This document shows positions 18,717 to 25,109 of a stretch of DNA of 55,439 bases, piece after piece. The DNA lies in contig CALXDM010000010.1 of NCBI GenBank assembly GCA_944387065.1, positions 1-55,439 on the forward strand, given 5' to 3'. Origin of the DNA: an uncultured Oscillospiraceae bacterium (lineage in GTDB: Bacteria; Bacillota; Clostridia; Oscillospirales; Oscillospiraceae). The stretch's first letter is position 1. The number at the start of each line of letters is the position of its first letter. The notes beneath the pieces were generated by a model. It was not told the DNA's origin. It did not search any database and was given only the letters and a program-made list of their open reading frames with translations. The translations under genes and the position numbers were made by a program.

Positions 18717-19599
18717 GATCCTCCTCCAGAGGTTTGGGGGTGAGGGTGTGAAGCAGGTCCAGCAGGGCGTTCAGATCGTCCATGTTGTAGAATTCCAGCT
18801 CCAGCCGGCCCTTTTTTCGGCCGGTGGTGATGGTGACCCGCCGTCCCAGCCGGCCGGCCAAAGACTCCTCTGCCGCCTTGACATAGATCAGGTTGGGATC
18901 TTCCTGGGGTGCATGTCTGGAGGGGGGAGGGACCAGGGTGAACTTCTTGGCGGCGGCCTCCGCCTGCCGGACGCTGAGCCCCAGCTGGACGATCTCCTGG
19001 GCAAAGGCCTCCTGGGCGGTCTCGCCCTCTACCATGAGCACCGCCCGGCCATGGCCGGCGGACAGGGTGCCCTCCACCAGCATCTCTCGGACGGCAGGGG
19101 GGAGGGCGGTGAGACGCAGGGCGTTGGCGATGGCAGGACGGGACTTGCCCATCCGCCGGGCCACCTCCTCCTGGGTCATCCCGTGGTCGGTGAGCAGCAG
19201 CAGATACCCCTCTGCCTCCTCCATGGGGTTGAGATCCTCCCGCTGGAGGTTCTCAATGAGGCCCAATTCCATCACTTTTTTGTCGTCCGCCTCCACAATG
19301 ATGACTGGTACCTCCGCAAGGCCGGCCAGCTTGGCCGCCCTCCAGCGTCGCTCGCCGGCGACGATCTGGTAATAGCCAGAGTCCAGCCGGCGCACGGTCA
19401 GCGGCTGGATGATACCATGCTCCCGGATGGAGTTGGCCAGGTCAGCCAGGGCCTGTTCGTCAAACCGCTTTCTGGGCTGATGCAGACCGGGCTCCACCTG
19501 GGAGATGGGCAGGGAGACAGAGCCGGACTCCTGGGGTTGCAGGGCGGCGTCCCCCATGAGGGCGCCCAGACCCCGGCCTAGACCTTTGGCTTTTGCCAT
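18703..19599 (-). CDS. parB: chromosome partitioning protein ParB/Spo0J
   Basis: 298-residue parS-binding CTPase. N-terminal GLGRGLGALMG is the ParA-stimulating peptide type; then the CTP-binding motif VAGERRWRAAKLAGL, ENLQREDLNPMEEA, the helix-turn-helix GMTQEEVARRMGKSRPAIAN, and a C-terminal dimerisation domain. Start at ATG 19599 is spaced nine bases from AGGAAGG; a GTG at 19605 is too close. It is 32 bases after parA. In sporulating Firmicutes it also controls SMC loading and origin placement. Confidence 0.96.
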   Translation of the reverse strand: MAKAKGLGRGLGALMGDAALQPQESGSVSLPISQVEPGLHQPRKRFDEQALADLANSIREHGIIQPLTVRRLDSGYYQIVAGERRWRAAKLAGLAEVPVIIVEADDKKVMELGLIENLQREDLNPMEEAEGYLLLLTDHGMTQEEVARRMGKSRPAIANALRLTALPPAVREMLVEGTLSAGHGRAVLMVEGETAQEAFAQEIVQLGLSVRQAEAAAKKFTLVPPPSRHAPQEDPNLIYVKAAEESLAGRLGRRVTITTGRKKGRLELEFYNMDDLNALLDLLHTLTPKPLEEDHASG

Positions 19600-19631
19600 G
19601 GACACAAACCTTCCTTTCTATTGGCGTAGGC

Positions 19632-20399
19632 TCACAGACGGGGCCCGCCGTTTTTCTGGTAAAACTCCCGGGCCATTGCCGCATAGGCGTCCGCGCCACG
19701 GCTGAGCCGGTCGTAGTCGGACACGGGTTTCCCATGGCTGGGTGCCTCGGACAGGCGGACGTTTCTGGGAATCACTGAGGCATAGACCTTGCCGGGGAAA
19801 TGACGCTTGACCTCCTCGGCCACCTGCATGGACAGATTGGTGCGCCCGTCATACATGGTGAGCAGCACTCCCTCCAGATCCAGGTTGGGGTTGAGGGAGC
19901 GCTTGGCCAACCGGACGGTGTACAGCAGGTCGCTGAGCCCCTCCAGGGCGTAGTACTCGCACTGCACCGGCACCAGCAGGGTATCCGCGGCGCACAGGGC
20001 GTCCAGAGTGAGCAACTCCAGAGAGGGCGGGCAGTCGATGAGCAGGAAATCGTAATGCGGCTTGATTTCCTCCAAGGCGTTGCGCAGGCGATACTCCCGC
20101 TGGTCCAGGGCAATCAGCTCCACGGTGGCCCCGGACAGGGCCTTGTTGGCTGGAACCACGTCGGCCCAGCGGGTGGCCACAATGGCCCGGGAGATGGAGG
20201 CGGCCCCCATGATGACATCGTAGATGTTGGGGGAGTGGGCCTTATCCACTCCCAGGCCGGAAGTGGCGTTGCCCTGGGGATCAAAGTCACATACCAGCAC
20301 CCTGGCGCCAAGCTCGGTGAGGGCGGCGGCCAGGTTGACGCAGGTGGTGGTCTTGCCCACCCCGCCTTTTTGGTTGACAATCGCAATGGTTTTTCCCAT
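19632..20399 (-). CDS. parA: chromosome partitioning ATPase ParA/Soj
   Basis: 255-residue ParA. It has the deviant Walker A KGGVGKTTTCVNLAA at residues 11-25, the conserved CDFDPQGNATSGLG and Walker B DFLLIDCPPSLELLT. Known family roles are nucleoid-bound DNA segregation and, for Soj, DnaA regulation. AGGGGGA lies shortly before the ATG. Its promoter is at 20459-20487, so parA-parB-membrane protein (and possibly serS) form one transcript separate from noc. Confidence 0.96.
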   Translation of the reverse strand: MGKTIAIVNQKGGVGKTTTCVNLAAALTELGARVLVCDFDPQGNATSGLGVDKAHSPNIYDVIMGAASISRAIVATRWADVVPANKALSGATVELIALDQREYRLRNALEEIKPHYDFLLIDCPPSLELLTLDALCAADTLLVPVQCEYYALEGLSDLLYTVRLAKRSLNPNLDLEGVLLTMYDGRTNLSMQVAEEVKRHFPGKVYASVIPRNVRLSEAPSHGKPVSDYDRLSRGADAYAAMAREFYQKNGGPRL

Positions 20400-20458
20400 A
20401 AAATCCCCCTGCCTTCTCCCGGCACACAGGCACAGCCGGGCCATTGTCGGTAAATCTC

Positions 20459-20487
20459 ATTATATCCATTTTGAACCCATATTGCAA
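20459..20487 (-). promoter_or_regulatory. sigma-A promoter of parA-parB
   Basis: Minus strand: TTGCAA (20482-20487), 17 bases, TATAAT (20459-20464), about 60 bases before parA, just downstream of the noc terminator. Confidence 0.83.
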
Positions 20488-20506
20488 CTACTTTCCCGGA
20501 GGGGGT

Positions 20507-20546
20507 AAAAAATCTCTCCCTGCATTCCAGGGAAGCAGGGAGAGAG
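20507..20546 (-). terminator. rho-independent terminator after noc
   Basis: Minus strand: CTCTCCCTGC and GCAGGGAGAG pair (20514-20523 with 20535-20544) and are followed by ATTTTTT. It separates noc from parA. Confidence 0.87.
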
Positions 20547-20576
20547 AAACGGGGGGAATTGTGGAAGTTGTGTGGA

Positions 20577-20592
20577 TGTTTCACGGGAAACA
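20577..20592. other. hybrid parS/Noc-site palindrome
   Basis: TGTTTCACGGGAAACA. The left half matches parS (TTTCAC) and the right half matches the Noc binding site (GGGAAA); the only break from perfect parS is CACGGG for CACGTG. It sits 11 bases after the noc stop codon and before the noc terminator. Confidence 0.65.
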
Positions 20593-20603
20593 ATTGACCG
20601 GCC

Positions 20604-21389
20604 TCACTTGGGAATGCGGATGGTCAAAATGACCTCTTGATCGGTTTCCTCCCGGCCGCAATGGGCCTGCACGCCGGCGGATTGCATCACCGCCAGCCCA
20701 CGCTGGAGGGTGTTGAGGAAGAGCCGGACATCTTTGGAGCGATAGATGGGCACCGCCTTGCGTGGGACGCCCCGGCACAGCTTGTCCACATACTGCTCGG
20801 CCTGGGCCACATTGAGCCCTCTGCGGATGATATACCAGGTGGCCTTGCGCTGGAGCTCCGGGTCATCCAGGCGGAGCAGCGTCCGGGCGTGGCGCTCGGT
20901 GAGCCTGGCCTGCTTGAGTGCTTCCATCACATCCTGGGGCAGGCGCAGCAACCGCAGCTTGTTGGCCACGGCAGACTGGCTCTTCCCCACCCGATGGGCG
21001 GCCTCTTCTTGGGAGAGGTGGAAGCGGTCGATGAGCTGGCGCAGGGCAGCGGCCTCCTCCCAGACATCCAGATCCTTGCGCTGGATGTTCTCCACCAGGG
21101 CCAGCAGGGCGGAGGTGTCCTCATCCGCCTCTACCGGGAGGCACGGGACAGTGGTGAGCCCAGCCCGCTGGGCTGCCCGCAGGCGGCGCTCCCCCGCGAT
21201 CAGCTCCCAGCCGTCGGCCACCCTGCGCACTGAGAGGGGCTGGAGGATCCCCAGCTGGGCGATGGAGCGGGACAGCTCGTCCAGCTCTTGATCCCCAAAC
21301 ACTTGGCGGGGCTGGTTGGGATTGGGGGAAATGGCGCTGATGGGGAGATCCACCACCAGCCGTTTGGAAGTCTTGAGAAAGATGGCCAT
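20604..21389 (-). CDS. noc: ParB-family nucleoid occlusion protein Noc
   Basis: 261 residues, a second ParB-family CTPase. It has NPNQPRQVF, the CTP motif IAGERRLRAAQRAGL, ENIQRKDLDVWEEA and the helix-turn-helix HLSQEEAAHRVGKSQSAVAN, with a C-terminal basic domain. It differs from the neighbouring ParB in lacking the GLGRGL N-terminal ParA-contact peptide, as Noc does. The N-terminus (MAIFLKTSKRLVVDLP) is short for a membrane-targeting helix. AGAAGGCGG lies seven bases before the ATG. Noc blocks division over the nucleoid in Bacillus. Confidence 0.86.
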   Translation of the reverse strand: MAIFLKTSKRLVVDLPISAISPNPNQPRQVFGDQELDELSRSIAQLGILQPLSVRRVADGWELIAGERRLRAAQRAGLTTVPCLPVEADEDTSALLALVENIQRKDLDVWEEAAALRQLIDRFHLSQEEAAHRVGKSQSAVANKLRLLRLPQDVMEALKQARLTERHARTLLRLDDPELQRKATWYIIRRGLNVAQAEQYVDKLCRGVPRKAVPIYRSKDVRLFLNTLQRGLAVMQSAGVQAHCGREETDQEVILTIRIPK

Positions 21390-21509
21390 GGAATCGCCGC
21401 CTTCTGTTAAGGTTTTCCAAATTGTACCACAGCTATAAGGCAGTTTCCGTCGAAGGCAGGCGGGGCAGGAAGTTTTTTCCGTCTGATCGGGAATGGGGGT
21501 ACTTACTGG

Positions 21510-21546
21510 AAAAAAATGTGAGCCAGGACGATGGAATCGCCCTGGC
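21510..21546 (-). terminator. rho-independent terminator after tadA
   Basis: Minus strand: GCCAGG-g-CGAT, short loop, ATCG-t-CCTGGC (21522-21546), followed five bases later by seven Ts (21510-21516). It ends tadA transcription before noc. Confidence 0.72.
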
Positions 21547-21567
21547 CCAAAAAGGATGGAGGATAGA

Positions 21568-21654
21568 ATGAAAAAGAAAGGATTACTCTTGCAAGCATTA
21601 AGATACCGAAGATTCATTACAAAAGTTCGTGAAAAGTTGTTACAAAAGTGTTAA
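21568..21654 (+). CDS. possible 28-residue cationic peptide
   Basis: Small ORF beginning MKKKGLLLQALRYRRF and ending LLQKC, with ten Lys/Arg against one Glu. GGAGG (21558-21562) is five bases upstream of the ATG. Its A/T-rich codons (AAA, TTA, ATT, AAG) are unlike those of its neighbours. A helical plot by eye gives an amphipathic cationic helix, like membrane-active or small-toxin peptides, though no family is recognised and it does not match SpoVM. It lies opposite the tadA 3' untranslated region. Confidence 0.42.
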   Translation: MKKKGLLLQALRYRRFITKVREKLLQKC

Positions 21655-21672
21655 ATCAAAGGGGAGATGGGG

Positions 21673-22128
21673 TCAACCCCTCCGCCGCAGCCCGGCGAAG
21701 AAATCCTCCAACAGCTGGCGGCACTCCTCGGTCAGTAGCCCGCCGTAGATCCGGGGATGGTGGTTGAAGCGTTCCTCAAACAGGTTGAGCACCGACCCAC
21801 AGCAGCCCGACTTCTCCTCCCGGGCGCCGTAGCGCACCTGGGCGATGCGGGCGTTGAGGATGGCCCCGGCGCACATGGGGCAGGGCTCCAGCGTGACGTA
21901 CAGGGTGCAGCCCTCCAGCCGCCAGCTGTCCAGGGCGCGGCAGGCTTGGGCGATGGCTTCCACCTCCGCGTGGGCCACGGCGCTGTGGTGGGCCTCCCGG
22001 CGGTTGCGGCCCCGGCCGATGACGCGGCCTTGCCGGTCGGCGATGACGCAGCCCACCGGCACATCGCCGTCGGGCAGGCAGGCTCGGGCCAGGTCCAAGG
22101 CCTGGCGCATATAGTCCGCATGGGTCAT
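21673..22128 (-). CDS. tadA: tRNA adenosine(34) deaminase TadA
   Basis: 151-residue zinc deaminase that makes inosine at the wobble position of tRNA-Arg. Zinc and catalytic residues are visible in AVAHAEVEAI (His, Glu) and TLEPCPMCAGAI (two Cys). N-terminal DYMRQALDLA and C-terminal tail are normal for the family, and it is the expected length. Start ATG has AGGAGG about nine bases upstream. Divergent from the thioredoxin-fold gene. Confidence 0.95.
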   Translation of the reverse strand: MTHADYMRQALDLARACLPDGDVPVGCVIADRQGRVIGRGRNRREAHHSAVAHAEVEAIAQACRALDSWRLEGCTLYVTLEPCPMCAGAILNARIAQVRYGAREEKSGCCGSVLNLFEERFNHHPRIYGGLLTEECRQLLEDFFAGLRRRG

Positions 22129-22157
22129 GGGAAAATCCTCCTGTTCTTTTCCTAATC

Positions 22158-22187
22158 ATTATGGTAACATAGTTTGGGAGGAAACAA
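22158..22187 (-). promoter_or_regulatory. probable promoter of tadA
   Basis: Minus strand: TTGTTT (22182-22187), 18 bases, CATAAT (22158-22163), about 30 bases before the tadA ATG. Moderate match. Confidence 0.5.
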
Positions 22188-22216
22188 AAGAACCTTTTCG
22201 GAAAGGAAGAGACGCC

Positions 22217-22480
22217 ATGAAAGAGATGCTGATGTTCATCCTCCCGGGTTGCCCCCACTGCAAGCTGGCCCTGCGGGCCCAGCAGGCGCTGCTGGAGCGG
22301 CACCCGGAATGGCAGGATGTGCCCCTGCGCATTGTGGATGAGAGCCGGGAGGCCGCTTTTGCCAACGCCCATGACTATTACTATGTGCCCACCTGGTATG
22401 TGGATGGGGAGAAGGTCTTTGAAGGCCACGCCGAGCCGGAGGACGTGGAACGGGTGTGGCGCCTGGCCGCAGAGGGGTGA
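22217..22480 (+). CDS. CPHC-type thioredoxin-fold protein
   Basis: 87-residue single-domain redox protein. The active site is Cys12-Pro-His-Cys15 (ILPGCPHCKLAL), with the cis-proline at Pro58 in YYYVPTWYVDG. It is similar in size to glutaredoxins and lacks a signal peptide, so it is probably cytoplasmic. CPHC is also the DsbA active-site sequence, but this protein lacks the DsbA helical insertion. AGGAAG is seven bases before the ATG. The substrate is unknown. Confidence 0.82.
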   Translation: MKEMLMFILPGCPHCKLALRAQQALLERHPEWQDVPLRIVDESREAAFANAHDYYYVPTWYVDGEKVFEGHAEPEDVERVWRLAAEG

Positions 22481-22487
22481 AACCCAT

Positions 22488-22545
22488 CCCGTCCGAATGG
22501 ACGGGCAAGGGGGCAGAAAGGGCGGGGCCGGCGGCCCCGCCCTTT
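22488..22545 (+). terminator. tandem hairpins after the thioredoxin-fold gene
   Basis: CCCGTCC-gaat-GGACGGG (22488-22505), then a perfect 13-bp stem with a GGC loop (22517-22545). There is no U-run after either, so this may be a structural 3' end rather than a standard intrinsic terminator. The rest of the gap to 22656 holds nothing recognised. Confidence 0.5.
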
Positions 22546-22656
22546 GCCCGGGTAGGGGCGAGGCGGACGGACCCAATCCCCAGGCCCGGAGCAGTCCGCG
22601 GGCCAGCCGCTGGGGCGGCGGAACCTGTGCAGGTGGAAGGTTGTCCCATTTGGGGG

Positions 22657-22685
22657 TTGCGGACCGGCTCTGCCCGGGGTATAAT
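22657..22685 (+). promoter_or_regulatory. sigma-A promoter of the GH26-like lipoprotein gene
   Basis: TTGCGG (22657-22662), 17 bases, TATAAT (22680-22685), 29 bases before the ATG. Confidence 0.83.
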
Positions 22686-22714
22686 AGGGCAACACTTTGG
22701 AATGGAGGAGTGAA

Positions 22715-24499
22715 ATGGACAAGGGAAAGAGGAGGCTGCCCCGCTGGGCGGTCTGCCTGCTGGTGCTGGCCGGCCTGGGGCTGGCGGCCTGCGTGTGGGA
22801 GCTGATCTCCAGCCAGAACCCCTACTTGCTGTCGATGAAGCGGGCGCTGAAGTACGAGGTGCTGGGCCTGGAGCCCATCTCCCAGCAGGCCCGGACCGAC
22901 GGGCTGGCGGAGGGGTATACCACCCAGCACTACGGGGATGGGGAGGCGGTGGACGGCTTTGACGGGCACACGGACCGAAAGAGCGTCTATGAGGACGGGA
23001 CGGTGACCCGCCTGGTCAACGAGCTGGACGGCTATCGGCTGGACCTGCCGACGGGCACGGAGTTTGACTTCACCCTGTCCCCCCTGTTCACCCGGGCGCT
23101 GGGGGAGGGGTTTGACGTCACCATTTCCCGGGAAACGGCTACTTACAACGGGCTGGGGGATGTGATTGGCTTTGAGCTGTCCACCTTCCTGCCATTCCTG
23201 TTCCAGGACAGCTCGGTGCAGGAGCATGTGGAGCATTATGAGTACCGCTTCCTGCTCAGCCAGGAGTGGCAGGCCAACAATCGGGTGACGGTGGAGCAGT
23301 GGAGGGATGAGAGCGGGGTGGACTTCCTGGCCGCGGTGCTCCAGGAGCCAGGGGAGGCGGTGTACGACGGCTACCTCTACGCCACGGTGTACACCGGCAG
23401 CCGGGAGTACCTGCGGGTATTGTGCCGCTATGACAGCGGGGACGCCGCTCTGCGGGAGCGGCTGTGCCAGGGCATCGCCCAGATGCAGGTGTTTGATCCC
23501 ACGGGGGAGGGAGTATATACCGCGGAGTATGAGCTGACCGAGCCGGAGAACTGGACGCAGGAGACCGCCCAGCTGTTCGCAGACATTGTCAACGGGGACC
23601 GGCTGCGCTGGGGGGTGTTCACCCAGGACATCTATGGCGCGGGCATCCGGGAGACGGTGCCCGAGCTGGAGCAGGCGCTGGACTACACCTTTGACGTGCT
23701 CCTGTCCTATGTGCCGCTGAACACCGACTTCCCAACGGAATTCATGGAGGAGAACCGGCTCAGCGGCCGGCTGATACAGCTCACCTTCCAGGCCACGGAC
23801 AACAACAACGAGGAGCTGTTTGCTCGCTCCCCGCTGCTGGATCTGTACCGGGGGGAGATGGATGAGCAGATCCGCTCCTTTGCCCGTCAGGCGGCGGACT
23901 GGGGCCATCCCTTCCTGTTCCGGCTGAACAACGAGATGAACTCCGACTGGACCAGCTACGGCGGTGTGGTCAACCTGGGCGACCCCCAGATCTTCATCAG
24001 CGTGTGGCAGCGGATCTATGACATCTTCCAGCAGGAGGGAGTGGACAACTGCATCTGGATCTTTAACCCCAACGACCGCAGCGCCCCGCCCTCTAAGTGG
24101 AACGACTCCCTGGCCTACTGCCCCGGGGATGGGTATTTTCAGATGCTGGGGGTCACCGGATACAACAACGGCACCTACTACACCCAATGGGCGGAGCAGT
24201 GGCGGGAGTTTGACGTGATCTATGACGAGATCCAGGAGATGTACCTGCCCCATTTTGACCAGTATCCCTGGATCATCACCGAGTTTGCCTCTTCCAGCAT
24301 CGGGGGGGACAAGGCGGCCTGGATCCGCAATATGTTCGACCACATCGGGGACTACCCCAACATCAAGATCGCCGTGTGGTTCAGCTATGCCGACTTTGAC
24401 GGGGAGACTCCCGCCCGACCCTACTGGCTGGACGAGACGGAGGAGACGCTGGAGGCCTTCCGGCAGGGGCTGGCCAGGCTCCAGGAGGGCCAGCCTTGA
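22715..24499 (+). CDS. GH26-like glycoside hydrolase lipoprotein
   Basis: 594 residues. A lipoprotein signal (VLAGLGLAAC, Cys about residue 26) predicts surface anchoring. The N-terminal half (about 30-280) is unassigned. The C-terminal half (about 290-590) is TIM-barrel-like with HPFLFRLNNEMNSDW (Glu407, candidate acid/base) and YPWIITEFASS (Glu523, candidate nucleophile), the layout of GH26-type beta-mannanases or glucanases. Exact family and substrate cannot be fixed by eye. GGAGGAG precedes the ATG; a TTG at 22699 region is not used. Confidence 0.8.
   Translation: MDKGKRRLPRWAVCLLVLAGLGLAACVWELISSQNPYLLSMKRALKYEVLGLEPISQQARTDGLAEGYTTQHYGDGEAVDGFDGHTDRKSVYEDGTVTRLVNELDGYRLDLPTGTEFDFTLSPLFTRALGEGFDVTISRETATYNGLGDVIGFELSTFLPFLFQDSSVQEHVEHYEYRFLLSQEWQANNRVTVEQWRDESGVDFLAAVLQEPGEAVYDGYLYATVYTGSREYLRVLCRYDSGDAALRERLCQGIAQMQVFDPTGEGVYTAEYELTEPENWTQETAQLFADIVNGDRLRWGVFTQDIYGAGIRETVPELEQALDYTFDVLLSYVPLNTDFPTEFMEENRLSGRLIQLTFQATDNNNEELFARSPLLDLYRGEMDEQIRSFARQAADWGHPFLFRLNNEMNSDWTSYGGVVNLGDPQIFISVWQRIYDIFQQEGVDNCIWIFNPNDRSAPPSKWNDSLAYCPGDGYFQMLGVTGYNNGTYYTQWAEQWREFDVIYDEIQEMYLPHFDQYPWIITEFASSSIGGDKAAWIRNMFDHIGDYPNIKIAVWFSYADFDGETPARPYWLDETEETLEAFRQGLARLQEGQP
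23123..23136. other. Noc-binding-site-like palindrome inside the GH26-like gene
   Basis: ATTTCCCGGGAAAC matches the B. subtilis Noc site ATTTCCCGGGAAAT at 13 of 14 bases, with a perfect 12-bp TTTCCCGGGAAA core. It lies about 1.7 kb from noc. Confidence 0.6.
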
Positions 24500-24524
24500 C
24501 CGGCGGGCTGGGGTATGCTATGCT
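24496..24524 (+). promoter_or_regulatory. promoter of the DUF2871 gene
   Basis: TTGACC (24496-24501, over the stop codon of the preceding gene), 17 bases, TATGCT (24519-24524), about 60 bases before the ATG. Confidence 0.6.
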
Positions 24525-24583
24525 GAGGACTGGAAACATTTGGCCAGCCGAGCTGGTTGGCCGGGGGAAAGGAAGATTACAAA

Positions 24584-25012
24584 ATGAAGAGACTGCTCAA
24601 CGCCGCCATGGTGTATTTCCTGCTGGCGGCTGCCGCCGGGGTGTTTTACCGGGAGTTCACCAAGTGGAATGACTACGCCGGGGTCACCACCCTGGGCAAG
24701 CTACACACCCACCTGTTTACGCTGGGGATGCTCCTGTTCCTGATCCTGGCCCTGTTTGCCCGGCAGGACCCCGCCCTGGTGGAGCGGAAGGGGTTCCGGG
24801 CCTTCTTCGTGCTGTACAATATCGCCCTGCCCTTCCTGGTGTGCACCCTGCTGGCCAGGGGCATCCTGGAGGTGCTGCGGGTGGAGATGAGCACATCCAT
24901 GGACGCCATGGTCTCCGGTATCGCGGGGCTCTCCCACATTCTGATCACCGTCGCGCTGCTATTGCTCTTCCTGGTTTTGCGCAGGAACCTGACCAGGGAG
25001 CAGGTGGCATAA
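24584..25012 (+). CDS. DUF2871 family membrane protein
   Basis: 142 residues with four hydrophobic helices (about 5-20, 45-62, 76-95, 112-134). The pattern FYREFTKWNDYAGVTTLGKL followed by HTHLFTLGMLLFLIL matches the DUF2871 family of Firmicutes, whose function is unknown. The paired histidines HTH in the second helix region are conserved in that family. GGAAAGGAAG lies before the ATG. It is ended by the terminator at 25064-25109. Confidence 0.85.
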   Translation: MKRLLNAAMVYFLLAAAAGVFYREFTKWNDYAGVTTLGKLHTHLFTLGMLLFLILALFARQDPALVERKGFRAFFVLYNIALPFLVCTLLARGILEVLRVEMSTSMDAMVSGIAGLSHILITVALLLLFLVLRRNLTREQVA

Positions 25013-25063
25013 CAAGCGGGGATCACGCCATCCCGATTCCCTGGAGTAAAACCAATCAAACGG

Positions 25064-25109
25064 CGCAGGCCGGCAGCCCAGTTCGGGCCGCCGGCCTGCG
25101 TTATTTTTT
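25064..25109 (+). terminator. rho-independent terminator after the DUF2871 gene
   Basis: CGCAGGCCGGC pairs with GCCGGCCTGCG (25064-25074 with 25090-25100) and is followed by TTATTTTTT. It runs into the stop codon of the converging P-type ATPase gene. Confidence 0.9.

Noticed and set aside
21638..21654. Second exact WalR-type repeat, TGTTAC-AAAAG-TGTTAA
   Set aside because: It lies in an A/T-rich spot over the end of the 28-codon ORF with no downstream gene in its orientation; the match is short enough to arise by chance in such sequence.
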